The notes under the pieces are model-generated. The model was not told where the DNA came from and made no database searches. It worked only from the letters and a program-made list of their open reading frames with translations. A stretch of 7,796 bases of DNA, from contig JAPOVO010000207.1 in the NCBI GenBank assembly GCA_026708165.1, positions 1-7,796 on the forward strand. Reading direction: 5' to 3'. Shown piece by piece: positions 1 through 5,714 of this stretch (position 1 is the stretch's first letter; each line of letters begins with the position of its first letter). The DNA is from Chloroflexota bacterium (lineage in GTDB: Bacteria > Chloroflexota > UBA11872 > VXNJ01). The position numbers and the translations under genes are program-made.

Positions 1-1221
1 CTGCTCCGCCTCGTAGTAGACCCATTTAGTGGCCAGCTTGAACTGGACCATCGTCAGGAACATGATGATCACGAAGAGGACCCAGGCCATAGCCGAGGCG
101 TACCCCATCTTCAGGTGCTGGAACGCCGTCTCGTAGATCAGATATGCATAGAAGTACGTGGAGTTGAGAGGCCCTCCCTGGGTGATGACGTAAATCCCCT
201 CGAAAATCTGAAACGCGTTGATGAAGCCGAGCACCAGGTTGAAGAAGATGGTAGGAGTAATCATCGGGAGCGTGACGTTCCAGAACTTGAACCAGCGGTT
301 GGCTCCGTCGACCTCAGCGGCTTCATAGAGGTGTTGGGGGACCCCTTGGAGACCCGCCAGGTAGATCACCATGCTCGTCCCGGCGTAGAAAAGCGAGGTC
401 AAAATGAAGGTTGGCTTCGACCATATCTCGTGCTGGAACCAGAGCGGCGGGTTGCTCATCCCGAACCACCCTCTCAGAATCTGATTCACGACGCCGAGGC
501 TCGGGTCGAAAATGTATATGTACAGAAGCAGGATCGCGGGTCCCGCCAGCACCGCGGGCAGGTAGTAGAGCGTCCGGTACAGCCGGATGCCGCGCACCGC
601 CTGATTCATTAGCAGTGCGACGCCGAGCGATACGACCAAGTAGGCCGGCACCTGCGTGAACGCGTAGAAGAAGTCGTTCTTGATGGTTACGTCGTAGAGC
701 TTGTCGCGGAAGAAGAGCTTGGTGAAGTTGTCGAATCCGACGAACTGCGGATCGCGCACGATGTCCCACTTGAAGAATGCGATGATGAGCGAGAAGACCA
801 TCGGGTACAACGTCAGCAGCAGGAAACCGATGATCCAGGGCAAGGCGAAGGAATAGCCCCAATAAAGCGACTGGCGCTGGCGTCTTCGAATAGGCGCGCG
901 CATTTCGAAACTTTCTCTCAGCGTCGGGGGGAGGAGCCTCAGGAACTGCTCGTAGGGCCGTATCAGGAAGAGCACCCCTGAGCCGATGATGCCGATCAGG
1001 GCCAGCGTCGGGAACCCCTTTAGCACCGGAATGTCGGTCACGGCGGCTACGGGGCCGATCCCTACCTTTTGGTCGACAAAGACGAACCACAAGAAGAGAA
1101 AGAACGCCGGTAGCAGGTATGCGAGGGAAATGAAGAGGGCAAACCAAGCGGCGCGGCTTGAGCCGACGAACTCGGGCTTACCTGACCCGTAAGTTTGTCC
1201 TGACCACTGCGTGGTTACCAC
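1..1221 (-). CDS. Sugar ABC transporter permease, MalF/UgpA type, with extra N-terminal membrane domain (3' end cut by window edge)
   Basis: Inner-membrane subunit of a carbohydrate importer of the binding-protein-dependent (CUT1) type. The frame is open to the window edge and ends in WVYYEAEQ, close to the usual C-terminus, so only a few residues are missing. The family EAA loop, which docks the ATPase, is clear: E300-A-A-E-V-D-G306-A-N, followed by WFKFWNVTLPMI. Residues from M107 (ATG at 903) onward, 301 in view, match the usual permease length, with about six membrane segments starting near Y123-Y139. Before them lies an in-frame extension with two hydrophobic segments, about residues 25-49 and 70-87. 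An in-frame TAG at 1273-1275 and the lack of any ATG make GTG 1221 the first possible start; its ribosome binding site is poor. ATG 903, preceded by a weak GAGAGAAAG, would give a standard-length protein. The partner permease and binding protein are expected beyond the left edge. The family call is firm and the start is uncertain. Confidence 0.9.
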   Translation of the reverse strand, partial: MVTTQWSGQTYGSGKPEFVGSSRAAWFALFISLAYLLPAFFLFLWFVFVDQKVGIGPVAAVTDIPVLKGFPTLALIGIIGSGVLFLIRPYEQFLRLLPPTLRESFEMRAPIRRRQRQSLYWGYSFALPWIIGFLLLTLYPMVFSLIIAFFKWDIVRDPQFVGFDNFTKLFFRDKLYDVTIKNDFFYAFTQVPAYLVVSLGVALLMNQAVRGIRLYRTLYYLPAVLAGPAILLLYIYIFDPSLGVVNQILRGWFGMSNPPLWFQHEIWSKPTFILTSLFYAGTSMVIYLAGLQGVPQHLYEAAEVDGANRWFKFWNVTLPMITPTIFFNLVLGFINAFQIFEGIYVITQGGPLNSTYFYAYLIYETAFQHLKMGYASAMAWVLFVIIMFLTMVQFKLATKWVYYEAEQ

Positions 1222-1223
1222 GC
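1209..1223. promoter_or_regulatory. 15-bp perfect palindrome over the permease GTG start
   Basis: GCGTGGTTACCACGC is a perfect inverted repeat with 7-bp arms around one central T. It covers the proposed GTG start (1221-1219). An overlapping inverted repeat, TGACCAC-TGC-GTGGTTA (1201-1217, one mismatch), shares its left arm. It could be a repressor operator or an mRNA hairpin hiding the start codon. No binding protein is encoded in view. Confidence 0.3.
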
Positions 1224-1259
1224 TCGAGCCGGTTCCACGTAGACGAACAAACGTCTCAT
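1215..1259 (-). other. Possible 14-codon leader ORF overlapping the permease start
   Basis: An ATG at 1259 has a good Shine-Dalgarno (AGGGA, 1271-1267, 7 nt spacing) and encodes MRRLFVYVEPARAW before TAA. Its last bases, GTGGTAA, contain the GTG 1221 start of the permease frame, so the two overlap by 7 nt in a -1 relation. It could be a translational coupling leader. Alternatively it may be the true N-terminus of the permease, separated by a one-base assembly deletion or a slip. It may also be chance. The geometry is seen directly; the function is inferred. Confidence 0.3.
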
Positions 1260-1472
1260 TTCCTGTTCCCTGCTACCCCCTTCTTGTCGTCCGCTGTCTG
1301 CAGTCCGGCCGCGCGGCAATGGTAGTTACCGCATCACACCGGGCCTAGTCCGGATACGATCATCCGACAGCCGCGGCGATTGGCGAATATCCTAAATGAC
1401 GCAGCTTAGCCAAGTCTAGGCGCGCCGCCGATCTGATACATTCGGGACGACGGGGCTTTGTAACAGGTAGAC
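1260..1472. promoter_or_regulatory. Divergent control region between permease and first oxidoreductase
   Basis: This non-coding stretch must hold the promoters of the leftward transporter gene and the rightward oxidoreductase pair. On the minus strand a weak sigma-70-like pair can be drawn: TTGGCT (1413-1408) and ATATTC (1390-1385) with a 17-nt spacer. Short inverted repeats are present: GCCGCGCGGC at 1308-1317 and GGTA-GT-TACC at 1321-1330. No strong plus-strand promoter was recognised. The divergent layout suggests joint control, which is inference. Confidence 0.35.
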
Positions 1473-1477
1473 GGAGG
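1473..1477 (+). promoter_or_regulatory. Shine-Dalgarno that fixes the start at 1486
   Basis: GGAGG lies 8 nt before ATG 1486. The upstream in-frame GTG at 1477-1479 overlaps this motif and has no ribosome binding site of its own, so it is not the start. Confidence 0.8.
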
Positions 1478-1485
1478 TGTTTGCA

Positions 1486-2493
1486 ATGGAAACCCTGGGA
1501 GCCGCCATCTGGGGTGCGGGAAACGTCTCGACGGAGCACATCAGGTCCTATGTGGCGAACCCGCACTGCGAGGTTCGGGCCATCGGCAGCCGGACGCGCG
1601 CCTCGGCGGAATCCAAGCGGGACATGTTCGGGCTGGACTGCGCGATCTACACCGACTACGAGGAGTTCCTGGGCGATGCGGGAATCGACGTGTTTTCGAT
1701 CTGCACGCCGGCGGAGAATCACTCGCGGGAGGCAATCCTCGGCGCCGAGGCCGGCAAGCACATGCTGGTCGAGAAGCCGGTGGCAACAAGCTTCGAGGAG
1801 CTGCACGCCATGGATAGCGCCGTGCAGGAGGCAGGCGTGAAGACGGTGGTGAGCTTCGTGCTGCACTGGAACGAGATGATCATCAATCTGAAGACGCTCA
1901 TAGGCGCCGGGGCGCTAGGTGAAGTTTTCTACGTTCAGACCGACTACTGGCATCCGCTGTGGGTGCGGGGCAGAGACGGGGCGTGGGAGCAGGAGCAGAC
2001 GAGCATGTTGCTGGGCGGCTGCCACGCGGTTGACATGACCCGGTACCTGATGGAGTCGGACATCGTGTCGGTAACGGCGCTCGGTGTGGACGTGAATCCG
2101 AACAACTTCAGCAACGCCAACATGACCACGCTCGTGGAGTTCGCCAACGGGCGGATCGGCAAGGTCTCCTGCATAGGCGAGTCGAGAATGCCTTACGTCT
2201 TCAACGTAGAGGTGTTTGGGTCAGAGGGTACATTCCGTAACGGCCATTTGTACTCACATTTCACGCCGGCGCAGAACGACTGGACTTTCATTCCTTCGAT
2301 AGAGCCGGATAGCGCCGACGTGGCGCACCATCCGTTCCAAGGGCAGATCGATCACCTGATCGAGTGCATCCTGGAAGGCAAGGACTCGCACGTCGACTTA
2401 AGGGATGCGGTCAATACTCATGAGGCCTGCCTCGGGGCAGAGGTGTCAATCGCCCGAGACAACTCCAAGATCCGGTTGCCGTATGAAGGTTAG
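1486..2493 (+). CDS. Gfo/Idh/MocA family oxidoreductase (first of three)
   Basis: Predicted cytoplasmic NAD(P)-dependent dehydrogenase or reductase acting on a sugar, inositol or related polyol; the substrate cannot be told. At 335 residues it has normal family length. The N-terminal Rossmann domain (about 1-120) carries the dinucleotide loop G10-A-G-N-V-S and the family signature E96-K97-P98, whose lysine is catalytic in characterised members. The C-terminal alpha/beta domain (about 128-335) contains LLGGCHAVDMTRYL, giving H180 and D183. The aspartate usually four residues before the histidine is L176 here, so half of the usual Asp/His pair is replaced. ATG 1486 is supported by GGAGG at 1473-1477. 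The next gene follows 45 bp downstream on the same strand, so an operon is likely. The divergent sugar permease suggests that the substrate is an imported carbohydrate. Confidence 0.9.
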   Translation: METLGAAIWGAGNVSTEHIRSYVANPHCEVRAIGSRTRASAESKRDMFGLDCAIYTDYEEFLGDAGIDVFSICTPAENHSREAILGAEAGKHMLVEKPVATSFEELHAMDSAVQEAGVKTVVSFVLHWNEMIINLKTLIGAGALGEVFYVQTDYWHPLWVRGRDGAWEQEQTSMLLGGCHAVDMTRYLMESDIVSVTALGVDVNPNNFSNANMTTLVEFANGRIGKVSCIGESRMPYVFNVEVFGSEGTFRNGHLYSHFTPAQNDWTFIPSIEPDSADVAHHPFQGQIDHLIECILEGKDSHVDLRDAVNTHEACLGAEVSIARDNSKIRLPYEG

Positions 2494-2525
2494 GTTGGGG
2501 CGGCGCGGCGACCGGGCCAATCCGG

Positions 2526-2531
2526 AAAGGA
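2526..2531 (+). promoter_or_regulatory. Shine-Dalgarno of second oxidoreductase
   Basis: AAAGGA stands 7 nt before ATG 2539, within the 45-bp gap after the preceding stop. This supports independent initiation within a shared transcript. Confidence 0.65.
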
Positions 2532-2538
2532 CCTGGCG

Positions 2539-3720
2539 ATGGAGCGAGTAAAGATCGCGGTGATCGGAGCCGGCCTGCGAGGGACGCAACATCTGGAGAC
2601 ACTGGTCAGGCTAACGGACGCGTTCGAGATAGTAGGCATAGCAGAGCAGGACCCGCAGAGAGCGGAGAGAGCCAGGCAGACCTATGGAGCACCGGTGTTC
2701 AAGCGGCCGGACGAGATGCTGGACGAGGTCCAGCCGGCCGTCTTGGACGTGATAGTGCCGCCGGACGGACACCTTCCGATGACCGCGCTGGCGGCGGACA
2801 GGGGCGTTCACGTGCTGGTGGAGACGCCGATTGCACCGACCCTCGCTCAGACAGACGCAATGATCGAGGTCTGCGAGCAGAAAGGCGTTGCTTTGCAACT
2901 CGCCGAGAACGTGTGGCGATTTCCGAACGAGCGGCTCAAGAAGAAGGCCATCGACGCGGGCCTGCTGGGGGACGTAATAAACGTCCAGCTTTTCTACCGC
3001 TCAGGCTCGTACCACGGAATGAACGCGATCCATACCCACATAGGCTGCGGGCCGTCGCGGGTGATCGGTCACGCCAGGTCGCTCAAGCGCCGCGTGGACT
3101 TCGAGCCGGCGGAGGACATTCGGCCCGTCTCACCGTCGTATGCCTGGGAGATTGGCGTCTTTGACTTCCCCAACGGTGCGACGGCGGTCTACCAATTTCC
3201 GTCCCGCACTGAGCGCGGCAACTACTGGGAGATCATCGGCACGGCGGGCAGCTTTGTAGATACTGAAGCGGTTTTCTATGGAGACTCGGCCCCGGCTCCG
3301 GTGTCTATCGAGGCCGAGATGGACGGCGAAACAATCGTGGCTATCTGGCTGCCGGTGGATCCGGAAGTGCGGTGGGAGAATCCCTTTGCCAAGTATGGCG
3401 TGCAGGGGCCGGACGGCGTGGCGATAGCGGACCTGTATATGACGATGCACTCGGCCGCCACCGAAGGGAGGTCGCCAGACTATGGAGGCGCGGGCGGCAG
3501 GCTTGACCAGGAAATGCTCATCGGCGTGCGCGAGTCGGCGTTCAGCGGCGGCAAGCCGGTGGAGTTCCCCCTGACCGAAACGACCGCCTACGAACGGCGG
3601 CTGCTCGAAGAGTACGAGCGGAAATACGGTTCCGACGCGCTGGATACGAGCCCCCGAGGCCTGGCGAACCGTCTATCCGCGGCAGTCGCTGAAGGGCACG
3701 TTCGTCGGGTAGCCGGATGA
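2539..3720 (+). CDS. Gfo/Idh/MocA family protein with ETP in place of EKP (second of three)
   Basis: A 393-residue member of the Gfo/Idh/MocA superfamily. The Rossmann fold is clear: VKIAVIGAGLRG at the N-terminus, with glycine loop G10-A-G-L-R-G, and an acidic residue after the second strand (GIAEQD). Where the family has EKP it reads E95-T96-P97 in VLVETPIAPT, so the catalytic lysine is a threonine. The linker NVWRFPNERLKKKAIDAGLLGDV and the segment SYHGMNAIHTHIGCG (H165, H167) mark the C-terminal domain. The usual H-x-x-D-L helix motif is not evident there. The C-terminus carries an extra charged tail (about 350-393). Loss of the lysine argues for a changed reaction or a non-catalytic sugar-binding role; this is inference. 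It is probably co-transcribed with the preceding gene. The superfamily call is firm and the substrate is unknown. Confidence 0.87.
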   Translation: MERVKIAVIGAGLRGTQHLETLVRLTDAFEIVGIAEQDPQRAERARQTYGAPVFKRPDEMLDEVQPAVLDVIVPPDGHLPMTALAADRGVHVLVETPIAPTLAQTDAMIEVCEQKGVALQLAENVWRFPNERLKKKAIDAGLLGDVINVQLFYRSGSYHGMNAIHTHIGCGPSRVIGHARSLKRRVDFEPAEDIRPVSPSYAWEIGVFDFPNGATAVYQFPSRTERGNYWEIIGTAGSFVDTEAVFYGDSAPAPVSIEAEMDGETIVAIWLPVDPEVRWENPFAKYGVQGPDGVAIADLYMTMHSAATEGRSPDYGGAGGRLDQEMLIGVRESAFSGGKPVEFPLTETTAYERRLLEEYERKYGSDALDTSPRGLANRLSAAVAEGHVRRVAG

Positions 3721-3735
3721 GAGTGCTCCCGTTGC

Positions 3736-3777
3736 AGTGCGCCCCGCGAACGAGACGCTCGCTGCTGCGAGCGCACT
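3736..3777. terminator. Hairpin cluster between convergent oxidoreductase genes
   Basis: CGCTCGC (3756-3762), loop TGCT, GCGAGCG (3767-3773) form a perfect 7-bp stem. A competing outer pair, AGTGCGC (3736-3742) with GCGCACT (3771-3777), can also form. It lies 15 nt after the stop of the upstream gene and before the opposing gene's stop, as expected for a terminator of convergent transcripts. No T-tract follows, so intrinsic termination is uncertain. Confidence 0.4.
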
Positions 3778-3848
3778 AATCGAGCTAATCCCGCATCTGG
3801 ATTTGGCGAAGGCTAACCTAACCGCCGCCAGCCCCTAATTCGTAAGGC

Positions 3849-4913
3849 TTAGGCAGGGCGTGCCAGGGGCAAGGTCACCGGCCGGTTCTCGTCGGACGAC
3901 TGCTTCCATGCCAGGCACAGTTCGATTCCGCGAGCGGCCAGCTCGGCCGAAAGCTCGCAGTCCAATCCGTCCTTGACGGCGGTCACCCACGCGTCAAGCT
4001 CGTTGAGGTGGACACGCTTTGCATGTTGGTGATCGTGCTGGAAGCCGTGGATCCCTTCTTTAGTGAACAGCGTCCCCTGGCTAGTGGACTGGCTAGTCCT
4101 CACGAAGCCAGCGGTGCCCATAACCTCAATCTCCCAGAGCGGGCCGGGCCATTGGGGGGAACAGTAGAGGTCCATAGACCCGATGCGTCCGTCTTTGAAC
4201 TTGACCAGGCCCTTGGCGCTGTCCTGGGGCTGCGCGTCGTGCGGATTCAGCTTGGCGTAGTGCGCAAAGGCGCTCTCTACTTCGGCCCAGTCCATGAACC
4301 ACTGAGTCAGATCGGCCGTATAGAAGCCGAGATGCACCTCGGGCCCTCTCATTTCCACCCCGGCGGGAACTCTCGACTTGAGCGACCCGGTGTGCGACAA
4401 GTACGCTCGCACGGACATCACGTCGCCCAGGTCGCCGGCGTCGATCAATGCTTTGGCTTGCCGAATGGCGTCGTCGTAACGCGCGGGATTGCACGCCCCG
4501 GTTTTGATTCCGTGCTTATGGATGGCGCCAAGGATGGGATCTATATCGTGCAGCTCGTCGCACACGGGTTTGTGGAAGAACATGTGAACGCCGGTCGGCG
4601 CTATCGCCTCCACCTGATCGCGATGGTCGACCGTGTTGCCGCAAATGCAGACTCCGTCCAGCGATTCCTGACTGATCATTGCCACGGGGTCGTCGTACAT
4701 TCGCACTTCGAAATGGCGGCCGTACTCTTCGAGAGACGTTCGACGGCTGGCTCCGCCGCGCGGCGGAATCTGACCGATGGAAACGCCACGTTCTTCTTCG
4801 GGCGGCCAGGTTGAGGCAGCTACGAACTCGACGCCGTGGTTTTCCCAGAGCGCCTCGGCGAACGCGAACGCGTAGTATCCGGAAATTCCGACTATTCCGA
4901 CCCGTGGCGGCAT
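3849..4913 (-). CDS. Gfo/Idh/MocA family oxidoreductase with HKP motif (third of three)
   Basis: A 354-residue predicted NAD(P)-binding oxidoreductase. The start at ATG 4913 (MPPRVGIVGISGYY) puts the Rossmann glycine loop G9-I-S-G right at the N-terminus and is preceded by a strong Shine-Dalgarno, AAGGGAGA. An open frame continues upstream to 5309, but it loses Rossmann character and crosses the divergent gene. The EKP signature reads H114-K115-P116, keeping the lysine. The second active-site region reads VHLGFYTADLTQWF, so H194 and Y198 stand where Asp and His usually are, with D201 conserved. The C-terminal domain (about 140-354) ends in an ordinary DENRPVTLPL strand. It differs clearly from the two oxidoreductases it converges on, so this is not a recent tandem duplication. 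The substrate is unknown, probably a carbohydrate or related metabolite. Confidence 0.88.
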   Translation of the reverse strand: MPPRVGIVGISGYYAFAFAEALWENHGVEFVAASTWPPEEERGVSIGQIPPRGGASRRTSLEEYGRHFEVRMYDDPVAMISQESLDGVCICGNTVDHRDQVEAIAPTGVHMFFHKPVCDELHDIDPILGAIHKHGIKTGACNPARYDDAIRQAKALIDAGDLGDVMSVRAYLSHTGSLKSRVPAGVEMRGPEVHLGFYTADLTQWFMDWAEVESAFAHYAKLNPHDAQPQDSAKGLVKFKDGRIGSMDLYCSPQWPGPLWEIEVMGTAGFVRTSQSTSQGTLFTKEGIHGFQHDHQHAKRVHLNELDAWVTAVKDGLDCELSAELAARGIELCLAWKQSSDENRPVTLPLARPA

Positions 4914-4918
4914 GCTTC

Positions 4919-4926
4919 TCTCCCTT
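4919..4926 (-). promoter_or_regulatory. Shine-Dalgarno that fixes the start at 4913
   Basis: AAGGGAGA on the minus strand ends 5 nt before ATG 4913. The alternative ATG at 4943 lacks a comparable site and would add only SFFSPRERS-like residues before the Rossmann strand. Confidence 0.75.
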
Positions 4927-4983
4927 GGGCTGAAGAACGACATAGGATATCTGAATAACGCCGAGGGCGATTGGCCGCTCTTG

Positions 4984-5001
4984 CAATGACCCCGGTCACT
5001 G
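4984..5001. promoter_or_regulatory. Operator-like palindrome upstream of third oxidoreductase
   Basis: The core TGACC-CC-GGTCA (4987-4998) is a perfect inverted repeat. It extends to CA-n-TGACC-CC-GGTCA-n-TG, 18 bp with one mismatched pair. It lies about 70-90 bp upstream of ATG 4913 in a divergent intergenic region, the usual place for a regulator site. No regulator gene is in view, so the cognate factor is unknown. Confidence 0.35.
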
Positions 5002-5059
5002 TGGCGGCTTATTCTATTTGTAGACCGAGGTGGAGTCCGCTCTGGTTGTGGGACTCGGG

Positions 5060-5098
5060 CGGGCTGCGGCAGATGAGCTCGCCAAGGGCCGCTGCCCG
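5060..5098 (+). promoter_or_regulatory. Strong GC-rich hairpin upstream of SRPBCC gene
   Basis: CGGGCTGCGGC (5060-5070) pairs with GCCGCTGCCCG (5088-5098): eleven positions with a single T-T mismatch, around a 17-nt loop. It ends 41 nt before the TTG start at 5140. It could be a 5' leader structure for the SRPBCC transcript, or a transcript boundary for leftward reading. No known riboswitch class was recognised. Confidence 0.35.
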
Positions 5099-5127
5099 GT
5101 CGATACAGTTCCCTTTTTGACAGTTCC

Positions 5128-5132
5128 GGAGA
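5128..5132 (+). promoter_or_regulatory. Shine-Dalgarno supporting a TTG start at 5140
   Basis: GGAGA lies 7 nt before TTG 5140, an ideal spacing. The first alternative ATG in this frame lies well inside the SRPBCC domain (near residue 33), so TTG is the better start. Confidence 0.65.
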
Positions 5133-5139
5133 TTCTATT

Positions 5140-5598
5140 TTGAAGTTACTAGGTTCGATATCGATAGACGCACCGCAGGAGTCCGTCTTCGACCTCGTCG
5201 CGGATCCAGACCGGCGAGGCGAGTGGGCTAAGGGAATGATTGAAATGAGGTACACCTCGGAGTTCGACCCGCAGAATCCGGTGGGCGCGGAGTTCATGCA
5301 GAGGATCAAGGAAGGGGGCAGGGAGACCGAGTATTCAGGTGTGGTGACCGCCTATGACCGGCCCAATCTTCTTGTCTCTAAAATCACCGGCGGCGGGTTT
5401 ACGATGGACCTGGAATACAGATTGGCTTCCTCCGGAGGCGGCGTGATCGTGGAGAACTCCGTCGCCCTAGTTTCCGAGTCAAGGGTAGCGAAGGTGATGG
5501 GGGTCCTGTTTGGCTGGCTCACCCGACAGATCGCCAGGAAGCAGCTCAAGAGGCTGAAAGCAATCGCCGAATCGGAGGCTGAGTCTCCAGCGGGATAG
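5140..5598 (+). CDS. SRPBCC (START/polyketide-cyclase-like) family protein
   Basis: A 152-residue soluble protein of about normal length for single-domain SRPBCC proteins, which form a helix-grip fold around a hydrophobic ligand pocket. The N-terminal strand and helix KLLGSISIDAPQESVFDLVADPDRRGEW (about 2-29) are the classic opening of the family. The middle strands (about 30-110) include VVTAYDRPNLL and MDLEYRLAS. The long C-terminal helix covers the end of the protein, with FGWLTRQIARKQLKRLKAI. The start is TTG 5140, chosen because GGAGA precedes it and the domain begins at once. The gene is divergent from the third oxidoreductase and convergent with a glycosyltransferase, so it is probably transcribed alone. 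The ligand and reaction cannot be deduced; members bind lipids, polyketides or other hydrophobic molecules, or act as co-chaperones. The family call is firm and the function is unknown. Confidence 0.85.
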   Translation: MKLLGSISIDAPQESVFDLVADPDRRGEWAKGMIEMRYTSEFDPQNPVGAEFMQRIKEGGRETEYSGVVTAYDRPNLLVSKITGGGFTMDLEYRLASSGGGVIVENSVALVSESRVAKVMGVLFGWLTRQIARKQLKRLKAIAESEAESPAG

Positions 5599-5608
5599 AC
5601 GCGACTTG

Positions 5609-5631
5609 AGCAAGCGTCGAAACGGCTTGCT
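5609..5631. terminator. Hairpin between convergent SRPBCC and glycosyltransferase genes
   Basis: AGCAAGC (5609-5615) and GCTTGCT (5625-5631) form a perfect 7-bp stem around a 9-nt loop, 10 nt after the SRPBCC stop. The position suits a terminator for one or both convergent genes. There is no clear T-tract on either side, which lowers confidence. Confidence 0.4.
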
Positions 5632-5714
5632 GTTCCCGTGCGAACGAGAATCCAGGCTTCGTTGTTTGGACACAAGCAGAGGTGACTGACGAAGTAGCTT
5701 TATGACGAATAGCC

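Noticed and set aside
115..612. Open frame of 165 codons on the plus strand
   Set aside because: It is antisense to the permease, with a charged low-complexity translation typical of GC-rich shadow frames.
323..1147. Open frame of 274 codons on the minus strand
   Set aside because: It overlaps the permease in another frame, is very rich in Arg and Pro, and has no recognisable domain. The permease frame carries the EAA motif and membrane segments.
1477..1485. GTG 1477 as start of the first oxidoreductase
   Set aside because: This codon is part of the Shine-Dalgarno GGAGGTG for ATG 1486 and has no upstream ribosome site.
4008..4814. Open frame of 268 codons on the plus strand
   Set aside because: It lies antisense within the third oxidoreductase, whose frame has the Rossmann loop and HKP motif. 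No domain was seen in the plus-strand translation.
5117..5122. TTGACA as a -35 box
   Set aside because: A partner -10 box at 16-18 nt would fall on the SRPBCC start codon and first codons (TTGAAG), so it cannot drive that gene from there.
4914..5309. N-terminal extension of the third oxidoreductase to an upstream start at 5309
   Set aside because: The added residues have no Rossmann or signal character and cross the start of the SRPBCC gene. A strong Shine-Dalgarno supports ATG 4913.
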